The position numbers and the translations under genes were made by a program. From Sphaerisporangium fuscum (lineage in GTDB: Bacteria; Actinomycetota; Actinomycetes; Streptosporangiales; Streptosporangiaceae), in NCBI RefSeq assembly GCF_018531465.1, contig NZ_JAHDTF010000003.1:1-64000 (forward strand): 64,000 bases of DNA, written 5' to 3'. The notes under the pieces are model-generated. The model ran no database searches. It saw nothing but the letters and a program-made list of their open reading frames with translations, and was not told the origin of the DNA. How positions within the stretch are numbered: position 1 is the first letter of the stretch; every line of letters begins with the position of its first letter. Below, piece after piece: positions 48,947 through 57,724 of the stretch.

Positions 48947-50506
48947 ATGGATCTTGAGCAGGTGGAACGCGTCCTCGGCGCCCTCACCGAGGTCCGCGAG
49001 GACACAGCGGGCCTGGCGGCCGGCGTCTACGCCGACGGTCAGGCGCTGCGCACCTCGGCCAGGGGCGTGGCCACGGTCGAGTTCGGCGTCCCTATCGACG
49101 CCCGCACCCGATTCGACATCGCCTCCATCAGCAAGCAGTTCACCGCCGCATGCCTGTCGCTGCTGGACCGGGACGGCAGGCTGAGCCTGTCGGACGACGT
49201 CCGGACCCACATCCCCGAGCTGCGACTCGAGGTGCCCGTCACGATCGACCAGTGCCTCCGGCACACCGGAGGCCTGCCGGAGTGGTACGGCCTCCAGGCC
49301 ATCACGGGCGTCCCCTTCCAGATGCTGGACGAGGAGCAGCTGATGAAGATCCTGACGGGCATCCGCAGGACCACGTTCGAGCCGGGCACCGAGTTCTCCT
49401 ACTCCAACACCGGCTACGTCCTGGCCGCCGTCGTGGTCAGGCGGGTCACCGGGCGGTCACTGGCCGAGTTCGCCCGCGACCGGATCTTCCACCCGCTCGG
49501 CATGCACGACACCGAGTTCCGCGACGACGCCTCCGTCCCGCTGCCCCGCATGGCCTACGGCTACACCGGCGCCGGCACCAGGGCCGACACCCAGGAGAGC
49601 GCGGTCGGCGACGGCGGCGTGGTGACCAGCGTCGCCGATCTCGCCCCCTGGTTCGGCTTCCTGGCCGACGGCCGTGTGCTTGGCGCCGACCTGCGCGAGA
49701 CACTGCTGGAGCGGACGGTGCTCGCCGACGGCTCCGTGCTGCCGTACGCGCGCGGGATCTGCCACATCGCGGTCGGAGAGCTGAGCGCCTACGGCCACGC
49801 GGGAGGCATGCACGGCTACGTCGGCAACCTGCTGTACCTGCCGGAGCCCGGCCTCGGCGTGGCCGTGCTGACCAACCAGAGCGCCCTGGACCCGGTCGGC
49901 ATCAGCCTGCGCCTGGCCCGCGCCCTCACCGGCCAGGCCCCGGAGACCCGGTCCGCCCTCGCCGGCGCGGCCGCGGGCGAATCGGCGAGGACCGCGCTGC
50001 TCGGGCACTGGCGTGATCCGGCGAGCGAGGCCACCTTCACCCTCGAACCCGGCGAGGACGGCGGACTCTCCATGACCGGCTCCCTCCACAACGCCGTGCT
50101 CGCGCTCGGCGCCGACGGCCGCTGGCACGGGCAGGGAGGCGCGGCAGGAGTCTGGCTCGCGCTGGAGGACGGGCGGCTGCTGCTGGGCCACGAAGGGTCG
50201 ATCCGGTGGCCGTCCGCCTTCGTTTCCTGCGACCCGCCAGGCGGGGACCCCATGCCGGAGGGCGTCTGGCTGAACGACGAGCTGGGCGTGCTCGCCGTCG
50301 TCCGGAAAGAGGTGCTGCGCGTCGGACTTACCCTCCAATGCCCCGTCGTGCCCGCGCCCGCGGGAACGTGGCGAGCGGGGCACTTCACCTTCCGCATCGA
50401 CGAGAACGGCGACCTGCTGCTCAGCGGCTTCGGCCTGCGCGGCATGCGCTTCGCCACCCAGCCCGAGGGCACCAAGGCCGTCGGCATCCCTCCTGGCCTG
50501 GTCTAG
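48947..50506 (+). CDS. Beta-lactamase/D-aminopeptidase-like serine hydrolase
   Basis: The 519-residue protein has the penicillin-binding fold with Ser60-Ile-Ser-Lys63 (F-D-I-A-S-I-S-K-Q-F), F-S-Y-S-N-T-G-Y for the Y-x-N motif, and H-A-G-G-M-H-G-Y for the third motif. Two C-terminal beta-barrel-like domains (about 365-519) recall D-aminopeptidase DAP and related D-stereospecific peptidases. ATG 48947 has GGAGGA 3 nt upstream. GTG 48824, overlapping the MFS stop, would add 41 unconvincing residues. No signal peptide is visible. The neighbourhood supports a D-peptide substrate. Confidence 0.85.
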   Translation: MDLEQVERVLGALTEVREDTAGLAAGVYADGQALRTSARGVATVEFGVPIDARTRFDIASISKQFTAACLSLLDRDGRLSLSDDVRTHIPELRLEVPVTIDQCLRHTGGLPEWYGLQAITGVPFQMLDEEQLMKILTGIRRTTFEPGTEFSYSNTGYVLAAVVVRRVTGRSLAEFARDRIFHPLGMHDTEFRDDASVPLPRMAYGYTGAGTRADTQESAVGDGGVVTSVADLAPWFGFLADGRVLGADLRETLLERTVLADGSVLPYARGICHIAVGELSAYGHAGGMHGYVGNLLYLPEPGLGVAVLTNQSALDPVGISLRLARALTGQAPETRSALAGAAAGESARTALLGHWRDPASEATFTLEPGEDGGLSMTGSLHNAVLALGADGRWHGQGGAAGVWLALEDGRLLLGHEGSIRWPSAFVSCDPPGGDPMPEGVWLNDELGVLAVVRKEVLRVGLTLQCPVVPAPAGTWRAGHFTFRIDENGDLLLSGFGLRGMRFATQPEGTKAVGIPPGLV

Positions 50507-50569
50507 AACGTCAGTGAACCCGGCTTCCAGCGTCCGGCCATCCCCCCGACCGTTCTTCGAGGTGGTTCC

Positions 50570-50686
50570 ATGAAATCGGCGACCGTGCCCGCCGAGCCCG
50601 CGACGAGCGCGCTGCTCCTCGACGGCGGCGGGCACGGAAACCTGCTACGCCGGGAAGAAGGACGCCAGCCGAGGGACGCCGCGTGA
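50570..50686 (+). CDS. Short leader ORF coupled to pucR
   Basis: The 38-codon frame starts at ATG 50570 with GAGGTGG 5 nt upstream. It encodes MKSATVPAEPATSALLLDGG and then a basic tail. Its TGA overlaps the pucR GTG (GTGA), so its translation would feed into pucR. It resembles no known domain. It may be a leader peptide or simply a translational coupling device. The frame has no rare-codon run that I can see. Confidence 0.45.
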   Translation: MKSATVPAEPATSALLLDGGGHGNLLRREEGRQPRDAA

Positions 50687-52272
50687 GCGCACGGGGCCGG
50701 GTGGCGCTCGGCGTGCTGCTCGACAGCCTCGGCGAGAAGACGGTGTCCGCGCTGTGCCTGCCCTCCGGCCGCCAGGCCATGGTGGGCGCGCCCGTCATCT
50801 ACGGCTCGGACGAGCCCATGAGCGATTTCGACGGAGCGCTGCTGCTGGCCACCGGCACGCCGGAGGCGTCCCTGCTGGAACGCATGGCCGAGGCGGGCGC
50901 CACCGCGGTCGTGGTGCGAGCCGGCCTCGGCGACGCCGCCGAGCTGACCGCGGCGGCGAAGGGCGCGGGTGTGGCCCTGCTGGCCGCCGCGCCCGGGCTG
51001 TCGTGGGGGCAGCTGTACGCGCTGGTCGACGCCCTGCTCGCGCTCGTCGCCCCGGCGGCCGACCTGGGCGGCGGCGTCCAGGCGGGCGACCTGTTCGCGC
51101 TGGCCAACCAGGTCGCCGCCCGCGTCGGCGGCGCCGTGGCCATCGAGGACCTCGCCATGCGCGTGCTGGCCTACTCCACCATCGGCGGCCAGCGCATCGA
51201 CGAACTGCGCAGGGAGGGCATTCTCGGCAGGCGCGTCCCCGAGCACCCGACGCACGCCGAGGAGTACTCGGCCGTCCTGCGCTCGGACGAGGCGGTCTGG
51301 AGCTTCGAGCCCCGCGAGTACCTGCCGAGACTCGCCATCGCGGTACGCGCCGGCGGGGAGGCGCTCGGCACGATCTGGGCCATCCAGGCCGACGAGCCGC
51401 TCGCCTCGGACGCCGCCACCGTGCTCGCCGAGGCGGCCATCACCGCCGCCCCGCACCTGGCACGCATCAGCCTGGCCGCCGACGAGGCCCGCAGGACCAG
51501 GAACGAGTGGCTGGGCCGGCTCCTGCGAGGCGCCGGCCCCGTCGACGAGCCGGCCGCCTTCTTCGGCCTGCATCCGAAGGAGGCGGTCGCGGTCGTGGCG
51601 GTCGGCACCAGGGAAGCCAGGACACGCGGCGACGTCTTCGCCGCCACCCACGCCGGAGACCTCCTGCGCACCGCCTACGCCGCCTACCGGGTCAGGGCCG
51701 CCGTCGGCGCGGTGGACGGCAGGACCTACGCCGTCGTGGCCACCGGCACCGGGACACCGCTACTGCGACGCATCACCGCCGACACCCTCGGCCAGATCAC
51801 CCACCGCCTCGGCGGCCAATGGCGGGCCGGCATCGGCCGGACCGCGGCCTCGATCGCGCAGGTCCCGGTCAGCGCCAGGCAGGCCGACGAGGCCCTGCGG
51901 GCGATGTGCGGGCCGTTCGCGGGCGGCGGGGTGGGCCTGCACGAGGAGCTGGCGGCGGCGCTGTTCCTGATGGACGCGGCGGCCTCGATGCGGTCCGGCG
52001 GGACGCTGACGGGCGAGCCGCTGTCCCTGGTGGCCGAGCACGACGCCAGGCACGGCACCGACTACGTGCACAGCCTGCGCGTCTGGCTGGCCGCCCACTA
52101 CGACGTGCCGCGGGCGGCCGAGACGCTGTCGCTGCACCCCAACACGCTCCGGTACCGGCTGCGTCGCATCGGTGAGCTGATCCCGCTCGACGACCCCGAC
52201 GTCCGGCTCGTCCTCGGTCTCCAGCTCCGGCTGGGCGAGATCCGGGCGTCCGGCACAAACAACGGCGAGTGA
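50683..52272 (+). CDS. PucR-family transcriptional regulator
   Basis: The 529-residue protein has an N-terminal PucR sensor domain (about 1-130: GALLLATGTPEASLLERMAEAGATAVVVR). A middle GGDEF-like/GAF-type region follows at about 140-330 (AIEDLAMRVLAYSTIGGQRIDELRREGILGR). The C-terminal PucR HTH is at about 455-520 (L-R-V-W-L-A-A-H-Y-D-V-P-R-A-A-E-T-L-S-L-H-P-N-T-L-R-Y-R-L-R-R-I). PucR proteins control purine, amino-acid or D-amino-acid catabolism. GTG 50683 overlaps the leader ORF stop. It precedes the GNAT and racemase genes by 42 bp, so it probably activates them. Confidence 0.9.
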   Translation: MSARGRVALGVLLDSLGEKTVSALCLPSGRQAMVGAPVIYGSDEPMSDFDGALLLATGTPEASLLERMAEAGATAVVVRAGLGDAAELTAAAKGAGVALLAAAPGLSWGQLYALVDALLALVAPAADLGGGVQAGDLFALANQVAARVGGAVAIEDLAMRVLAYSTIGGQRIDELRREGILGRRVPEHPTHAEEYSAVLRSDEAVWSFEPREYLPRLAIAVRAGGEALGTIWAIQADEPLASDAATVLAEAAITAAPHLARISLAADEARRTRNEWLGRLLRGAGPVDEPAAFFGLHPKEAVAVVAVGTREARTRGDVFAATHAGDLLRTAYAAYRVRAAVGAVDGRTYAVVATGTGTPLLRRITADTLGQITHRLGGQWRAGIGRTAASIAQVPVSARQADEALRAMCGPFAGGGVGLHEELAAALFLMDAAASMRSGGTLTGEPLSLVAEHDARHGTDYVHSLRVWLAAHYDVPRAAETLSLHPNTLRYRLRRIGELIPLDDPDVRLVLGLQLRLGEIRASGTNNGE

Positions 52273-52314
52273 AGTTCGGCTTGCACGCCAACGCCCCGGC
52301 GACGGTCCGGCGGA

Positions 52315-53079
52315 ATGCTGGTGCGCATGGTCGAACTTCGCATCCTCCACGGCACCTCCCAGTTCCAGGCCGCCGACCGGCTGCTGCGCCGCATCTGGAA
52401 CACCAGGGCGGGCGACGATCCGCCGGTGCCCGTGGACCTCATGTGCGCCCTTGACCACGCCGGCGGCTACGTCGGCGGCGCCTTCATCGACGGCGAGCTC
52501 GTCGCCGCCGCCTCCGGGTTCCTCGCGGAGGGAGGCAGCCTGCACTCCCACATCGTGGGCGTGGCCGCCGAGGCGCGGGGCAAGGGGATCGGCCAGGCGA
52601 TAAAGGCCCACCAGCGCCAGTGGGCCGCCGAGCGCGGCCTGAACTTCATCTCCTGGACCTTCGACCCCCTGGTGCGCCGCAACGCCTTCTTCAACCTGGC
52701 CAGGCTCGGCGCCCGCGCCGAGCGGTACGTGCCCGACTTCTACGGCCCGATGAACGACGGCATCAACGGCGGGGACGCCACCGACCGGCTGCTCGCGTAC
52801 TGGCCCGTGCACCCGGCCCCGGAGGCGTTCGCTCCGGACCGGAGCGCGGAGGCGGAGGTGATCCTCGACGAGAGCGGGACGCCGCGCGAGCCGGGCGGCG
52901 CGGCCGTGCTGCGCTGCGCCACGCCCGCCGACGCCGAGCGGCTGCGGCGCGAACACCCCGAGGAGGCCGCGCGGTGGCGGGCCGCCCAGCGGGCCGCCCT
53001 GGGGGGCGCGCTGGCCCGCGGTTACCGGATCGCCGCCTTCACCAGGGACGGCTGGTACGTGCTGGAGCGCGCGGCATGA
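52315..53079 (+). CDS. GNAT acyltransferase linked to OSBS/NAAAR (COG3375-like)
   Basis: The 254-residue protein (ATG 52315, or 52327 as Met5) has a GNAT core: YVGGAFIDGELVAAASGFL, then HSHIVGVAAEARGKGIGQAIKAHQRQWA with the R-x-x-G-x-G CoA loop, and WTFDPLVRRNAFFNLARLGA. A C-terminal extension follows. This subgroup is repeatedly found beside menC-type enolase-superfamily genes. In Geobacillus the partner was shown to succinylate D-amino acids for an N-succinylamino-acid racemase. The stop overlaps the racemase start by 4 nt (ATGA), so the two are made together. Confidence 0.82.
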   Translation: MLVRMVELRILHGTSQFQAADRLLRRIWNTRAGDDPPVPVDLMCALDHAGGYVGGAFIDGELVAAASGFLAEGGSLHSHIVGVAAEARGKGIGQAIKAHQRQWAAERGLNFISWTFDPLVRRNAFFNLARLGARAERYVPDFYGPMNDGINGGDATDRLLAYWPVHPAPEAFAPDRSAEAEVILDESGTPREPGGAAVLRCATPADAERLRREHPEEAARWRAAQRAALGGALARGYRIAAFTRDGWYVLERAA

Positions 53080-54197
53080 GAATCGTCGAAGCCGAACTGC
53101 GCACGGTCGCGCTGCCGCTGCTCACGCCGTTCCGTACCTCGCTCGGCACGCAGACCGAGCGCAGGGCGCTGCTGGTGCGCGTACGCGGCGCCGAGGGCGA
53201 GGAGGGCTGGGGCGAGTGCGTCGCCGAGGACGAGCCCACCTACAGCCCGGAGTACCTGGAAGGGGCGGCCGACGTCATCCGGCGCTTCCTGCTGCCGCGC
53301 CTGTTCGCCGTGCCCGACCTCGATCCGGCCGGGGTGGCGCCCGCGCTCGCGCACCTGCGCGGTCATCCGATGGCCAAGGCCGCCGTAGAGATGGCCGTCC
53401 TGGACGCCGTGCTCACCGCGCGCGGCCTCCCGCTGGCCGCCTACCTGGGCGGGACACGCCGCAGCGTCCGCGTGGGTGTGTCGGTGGGCATCGCCACGGG
53501 CCTCGACGCCCTGCTCGACACCGTCGACCGGCACGTCAGCGCCGGCTACGCCCGGATCAAGCTCAAGATCGAGCCCGGCTGGGACCTGGAACCGGTCAGG
53601 CTGGTGCGCGAGACGTTCGGCGCCGGCCTCATGCTGACCGCCGACGCCAACACCGCCTACGCCCCCGCCGACGCCCGCCACCTGGCCCGCCTCGACGCCT
53701 ACGGCCTGACCCTGCTCGAACAGCCCTTCGCCCCGGACGACCTGCACGGTCACGCCGAGCTCGCCGCCCGGATGGACACGCCGATCTGCCTGGACGAGTC
53801 GATCATCTCGGCCCGCGCCGCCACCGCCGCGATCAGGGCGCGGGCCTGCTCGGTCATCAACATCAAGCCCGGCAGGGTCGGCGGCTACCTGGAGGCCCGC
53901 CGCATCCACGACCTGGCCCGGGCCGCCGACGTGCCGGTGTGGTGCGGCGGCATGCTGGAGATCGGGCTCGGCCGGGCGGCGAACCTGGCGCTGGCCGCCC
54001 TGCCCGGCTTCACCCTGCCCGGCGACATCTCGGCGACCGCCCGCTACTACGAGCGCGACATCACCGCACCCGTCGAACTCGAGGGCGACTCCATCGCGGT
54101 GCCCGAGGGGCCGGGAATCGGCGTCGTGCCGGAGCCGGACGCCCTGGAGACCTTCACCGCCGGCCCGCCCGTGCGCGTCACGAACGATTGCCGCTGA
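53076..54197 (+). CDS. menC: o-Succinylbenzoate synthase / N-succinylamino acid racemase (enolase superfamily)
   Basis: The 373-residue protein has the enolase-superfamily capping domain (LLTPFRTSLG; WGECVAEDEPTYSPEY) and barrel. Catalytic Lys162 and Lys164 are in R-I-K-L-K-I-E, and the general base Lys264 is in INIKPGRVGG. Metal ligands are Asp190, Glu215 and Asp240 (T-A-D-A-N, L-L-E-Q-P, C-L-D-E-S). The MenC-II/NAAAR group catalyses OSB formation for menaquinone, N-acylamino-acid racemisation, or both. The coupled GNAT gene favours the racemase role, but an MenJ-like gene at 55191 keeps menaquinone open. Confidence 0.87.
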   Translation: MRIVEAELRTVALPLLTPFRTSLGTQTERRALLVRVRGAEGEEGWGECVAEDEPTYSPEYLEGAADVIRRFLLPRLFAVPDLDPAGVAPALAHLRGHPMAKAAVEMAVLDAVLTARGLPLAAYLGGTRRSVRVGVSVGIATGLDALLDTVDRHVSAGYARIKLKIEPGWDLEPVRLVRETFGAGLMLTADANTAYAPADARHLARLDAYGLTLLEQPFAPDDLHGHAELAARMDTPICLDESIISARAATAAIRARACSVINIKPGRVGGYLEARRIHDLARAADVPVWCGGMLEIGLGRAANLALAALPGFTLPGDISATARYYERDITAPVELEGDSIAVPEGPGIGVVPEPDALETFTAGPPVRVTNDCR

Positions 54198-54334
54198 CCA
54201 CCGCGCTCAGCTGCACATGCGGATGGCCATGGCCGTGGGCTGCCGGCCGACGGTGCACAAGTGGGGGTCCCCGGCGAACGCGTATGCGATAAACCTGGTG
54301 ACGTCGACGATCATCCCCGGGATACTGGTCGCAC
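54198..54334. other. Short gap with a possible transposase scrap
   Basis: A plus-strand frame near 54212-54270 reads M-R-M-A-M-A-V-G-C-R-P-T-V-H-K-W-G, reminiscent of an IS630-type HTH. It is far too short to be sure. No hairpin or clear promoter was seen. Confidence 0.2.
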
Positions 54335-55081
54335 ATGGATGAGGTCGAAATGGTCGTCGCCCATTCCGAGCGCGCGACCCTGCGCGTCGGCGACGTGTTC
54401 CTGAAGGTGGACGCCGATCAGGCGCGCATCGACGCCGAGGTCGAGGCGATGGCCCTGGCGCCGGTCCCGACCCCGAAGGTCCTGTGGCACAAGCCGCCGG
54501 TGCTCGCGATCGCCGCGGTCCCGGGGACGGCGCTCGGCCGCCTCGGCGAGCCGTCGACCGCGTCCCCGGCGGCGTGGGCCGCGGCGGGCGCCGCCGTCCG
54601 GCGGTTGCACGACGCGCCGTTGCCGCCCCGGCCCGGCCGGGCCGGGCGAGGCATCGACGAGCTGGCGGCGGAACTCGACGGCGAGTGCGAGTGGCTCGTG
54701 ACGAACGGCGTCCTGCCCGCCGACCTGGTCACCCGCAACCGCCAGGTCGCCGAGGCCGCGCTGCGGCCCTGGAGTCCGGCGTTCACGCACGGCGACCTGC
54801 AGATCGCTCACGTGTTCGTCGACGGCGACGAGATCACGGGCATCATCGACTGGTCCGAGGCGGGCCAAGGTGATGCCCTGTTCGACCTCGCCACCTTGAC
54901 GCTCGGACACGAGAGGCATCTCGACGACGTCGTCGCCGGCTATGGCACCGACGTCGACCTCGACGTGATCCGCGCGTGGTGGTCGCTGCGAAGCCTGCTG
55001 GTGGTGCGCTGGCTGGTCGAGCACGGCTTCGACCCGTTCGCGCCGGGCTGTGAGGTCGATGTGCTGAGATCCCGGATGTGA
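54335..55081 (+). CDS. Aminoglycoside phosphotransferase-family protein
   Basis: The 248-residue small APH-fold kinase has an N-lobe with TLRVGDVFLKVD. The Brenner motif is F-T-H-G-D-L-Q-I-A-H-V-F, with His in place of the usual Asn, and the metal motif is GIIDWSEAGQGDALFDLA. Substrate and resistance role are unknown. The His substitution is found in some family members. It has a clear ATG but a weak RBS. It follows the racemase gene after 137 bp. Confidence 0.82.
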   Translation: MDEVEMVVAHSERATLRVGDVFLKVDADQARIDAEVEAMALAPVPTPKVLWHKPPVLAIAAVPGTALGRLGEPSTASPAAWAAAGAAVRRLHDAPLPPRPGRAGRGIDELAAELDGECEWLVTNGVLPADLVTRNRQVAEAALRPWSPAFTHGDLQIAHVFVDGDEITGIIDWSEAGQGDALFDLATLTLGHERHLDDVVAGYGTDVDLDVIRAWWSLRSLLVVRWLVEHGFDPFAPGCEVDVLRSRM

Positions 55082-55190
55082 GACTGCGCGGCCCGGCTGC
55101 TATGAGAAGTCCTATCGGAACGATCAGTGGATGAGGCGTCGCCGGCAGATGACGGCGGCGGTGAGGGTCGGGGCCGTCGTCTGAGGAGGC

Positions 55191-56339
55191 TCAGCCGCCC
55201 CGCAGGCCGTTCGCCAGCCAGCGGCGGGCCACGGCGAGGGCGAGCGGCAGCGGCACGGTGCCCGCGCCGAGGCCCACGTCGACGATCAGGTCGAAGACCT
55301 CCTGGCGGCGGGCCGCGGTGGCGACCGCCGCGTCGATGAAACCGGGCGACTGCGCGGCGCGGGCCAGTACGTCGGTGGTGCGCAGGTGCCGTCCGAGGGC
55401 TCCGCGCAGCCGGGAGCGGTAGGCGCGCAGCGGGTCGGCGGGCGCCTCGACCGCCGCCTCGCCCGCCAGCCGGCCCGACAGCAGCGCGTAGTAGATGCCC
55501 TCGCCGGTGAGCGGGTTGATCAGGGCGGCGGCGTCCCCGGCGAGCATCACCCGTCCCGCGCCCGGCACCGGCCTGCCGGGCGACAGGGGGAGATGGTGGG
55601 CGCGCAGGTCGCGGGCCGGCAGGTGGGGCAGCAGTTCGGCGAGCCGGCCGTGGAGCACCTCGCGGCCGGGCAGGCCGGTGGCGCGCAGCCGGGGGAGCAG
55701 CATGCCGAAGCCGACGTTGGCCGTCCCGTCCCCGACCGGGAACGACCAGGCGTACGCGGGCCAGCCGTCCTTCTGCATGGCGATGTACTGCACGTCGTCG
55801 TCGGCGGGGACGTCGGCGTAGCCGCGGACGGCGATCGCCGTGTGCCGGTCCGGCGCCGGCGCGAGACCGACGAGGCGCCGCACGACCGAGTTCGCCCCGT
55901 CGGCGCCCACGACGGCGCGGGCCACGATGCCGCCGTCCAGGACGACGAGACCGTCCCGGACGGTCAGCGCGCGGACCCGGTGGCGGCGGACCTCCACCCC
56001 GCGATCCCGGGCGGCCTCGACCAGGCGGGCGTCGAACACCTTGCGCGGGACGACGTGATTGGGCCGGGCCACCCTCGCCGAGACCCGCGCGCCGCCGGGG
56101 GAGACCACCGACAGGCGCGGCGTCGGCCGGTAGTCGGAGATGAGGTCGGGCAGGCCGAGCAGCGCGAGCTCCTCACGCCCGTGGGCCGCGATGCCGTCCC
56201 CGCACGCCTTGTCACGGGGGAAGTCCGCCTTGTCCAGCAGGAGCACCCGGCCCTGTGGGCGCAGTTGCGCGGCCCGTAACGCCGCGGCCGCTCCGGCGGG
56301 CCCGCCGCCCACCACCACCAGATCCCATACCTCGTCCAC
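55191..56339 (-). CDS. Geranylgeranyl reductase-family flavoprotein (MenJ-like)
   Basis: The 382-residue FAD protein has the N-terminal dinucleotide motif V-V-V-G-G-G-P-A-G-A-A-A-A. The family motif K-A-C-G-D-G is present in FPRDKACGDGIA, and the second FAD motif is VMLAGDAAALINPLTGEGIYYAL. Homologues in actinobacteria reduce one isoprene of the menaquinone side chain (MenJ) or phytoene-type lipids. I chose GTG 56339 because GGGAGG lies 9 nt upstream; ATG 56363 has none. Confidence 0.88.
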   Translation of the reverse strand: MDEVWDLVVVGGGPAGAAAALRAAQLRPQGRVLLLDKADFPRDKACGDGIAAHGREELALLGLPDLISDYRPTPRLSVVSPGGARVSARVARPNHVVPRKVFDARLVEAARDRGVEVRRHRVRALTVRDGLVVLDGGIVARAVVGADGANSVVRRLVGLAPAPDRHTAIAVRGYADVPADDDVQYIAMQKDGWPAYAWSFPVGDGTANVGFGMLLPRLRATGLPGREVLHGRLAELLPHLPARDLRAHHLPLSPGRPVPGAGRVMLAGDAAALINPLTGEGIYYALLSGRLAGEAAVEAPADPLRAYRSRLRGALGRHLRTTDVLARAAQSPGFIDAAVATAARRQEVFDLIVDVGLGAGTVPLPLALAVARRWLANGLRGG

Positions 56340-56454
56340 GTCTGTCAGCCTCCCACCGCGCATCGTCGGTAAACGACCATGCGCGCCCCAAGTGGTGCCG
56401 GGACCGGTGCTCAGGCACCGACCAGGGAGACAGACGGAACCCGCCGAGTACGGA

Positions 56455-56826
56455 TCACCTGCCGTTGACGATCCGGAGGTGCTGGTGGATCTTGCAGATG
56501 TGCCTGCCCTTGCACAGGATGTTCACGTTGTGGTCGCGGCCGCCGATGATCGTGTTCGACACCTGTTGCACGCCGCGCTGGGTGGTGGGACCGCTCACGG
56601 TCACGTAGTTCCTGTTGTACTGACCGTTCCCGGCGCGCACTTTGGTGGTGTGGTGGCCGTGCATGACCCCGTGGTCCCTGCGGTGATCGCGGGCCGACGC
56701 CGCCTCGGCGCTCGCCTGCCATGACATCGCGACGCCGGCCAGGGTCAGGAGGAGAACGGCCGTCGCCGGCCGCCGTACCCTGCTCACGGCATTCGCCCAC
56801 GGGCTCCCCGCTCGTGTAGGAAACAT
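56455..56826 (-). CDS. Small secreted protein of unknown function
   Basis: The 123-residue protein has a signal peptide (basic stretch R-V-R-R, then ATAVLLLTLAGVAMSWQASA, cut near A-E-A-A). The His/Arg-rich mature part has 15 dispersed basic residues and one C-K-G-R-H-I-C loop near the end (two cysteines five residues apart). The segment YNRNYVTVSGPTTQRGVQQVSNTIIGG is strand-like. No family is recognised. The start is uncertain: ATG 56826 lacks a well-spaced RBS, and GTG 56787 would shorten it. Confidence 0.55.
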   Translation of the reverse strand: MFPTRAGSPWANAVSRVRRPATAVLLLTLAGVAMSWQASAEAASARDHRRDHGVMHGHHTTKVRAGNGQYNRNYVTVSGPTTQRGVQQVSNTIIGGRDHNVNILCKGRHICKIHQHLRIVNGR

Positions 56827-56987
56827 CCCTTGCCCACCTGTCCTTCATGTCCGTTCGCGGGGGAGCGTCGGTGACGTCACAGTCCATACCCGGCGATCGG
56901 TCCTCGGTCCCAGGAGGAGAGATGTGCGACATGCATGATTACTCCTCCTTTGTCCGCAGTGCGCTCGCGTCATGCTCCGGCCAGGAG

Positions 56988-57569
56988 TCAGCCGCCGGGG
57001 CCGACGCCGTTATCAGGAGCGCCGTCGCCGTTGGTGAGCAGATCGCCACGTTCCACCGGGCTGGGCGGAGGCGGCGCGGGCGTCCCCGTCCCGGTCGCGG
57101 GCCGCGCCCCCGCCACCGCGGCCTTGAGGGCGGCCCGGTCGAGGTCGGCGACACGTCCGCTCAGCTTGATGTAGTGATCGCCCTGAACCACGACGTACTC
57201 CTGCCGGCCGCCGCCCTGCCGGTACCACCCGACCTCGTCATGGTCACACCGCACCGGGGCGTCGGGTGGGTCGGCGTCGGCGATGGGCGTGGCGGCGCAT
57301 CGGGCGTCGCTGAAGGAGCCGCGGTCGACATGAAGGTACACCTGCTTGCCGCCGGATGAGACGTAGTAGGCGCCGAAGCCCTCCTCCCCGACCCCGCCGA
57401 TCGATTGTTCCGCCAGCTCGTAGCCGGGCAGGTCCACGACGTAGATCAGATCCGGGGCCACGCCCTGCCGGCGGGCCTGGTCGATGGCCGCCTGGCTGAG
57501 CGCCCCCTGCGAACCGCAGCCGGACAGAACGGCGAGCACGACGAGGATCGTCATCAGTACCCGGGTCAT
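56988..57569 (-). CDS. Lipoprotein of unknown function
   Basis: The 193-residue protein from ATG 57569 has a lipoprotein signal (M-T-R-V-L-M-T-I-L-V-V-L-A-V-L, lipobox L-S-G-C). The mature domain has two cysteines (D-A-R-C-A-A and P-V-R-C-D-H) and strand-rich segments (FGAYYVSSGGKQVYLHVDRG; RQEYVVVQGDHYIKLSGRVADLD). A Pro/Gly-rich tail ends it. The ligand and role are not evident. It is divergent from the amidohydrolase gene. Confidence 0.65.
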   Translation of the reverse strand: MTRVLMTILVVLAVLSGCGSQGALSQAAIDQARRQGVAPDLIYVVDLPGYELAEQSIGGVGEEGFGAYYVSSGGKQVYLHVDRGSFSDARCAATPIADADPPDAPVRCDHDEVGWYRQGGGRQEYVVVQGDHYIKLSGRVADLDRAALKAAVAGARPATGTGTPAPPPPSPVERGDLLTNGDGAPDNGVGPGG

Positions 57570-57724
57570 GTCTGGACAGGCTAGCCATGCCAAGCCCTGG
57601 GGAGGACCCGCGGGTCGGCGGACCAGGCACCGGAAGATCGCGGCCAGAGCCTTGACGCCGCGGGCGATCCAAAGTCCACTCTGAAGAGGTTCGCCCTATA
57701 TGGCCGAAGATTTCGGAGGCGTAG

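Noticed and set aside
54212-54270. IS630 HTH relic
   Set aside because: About 20 codons of weak resemblance; not enough to call an element.
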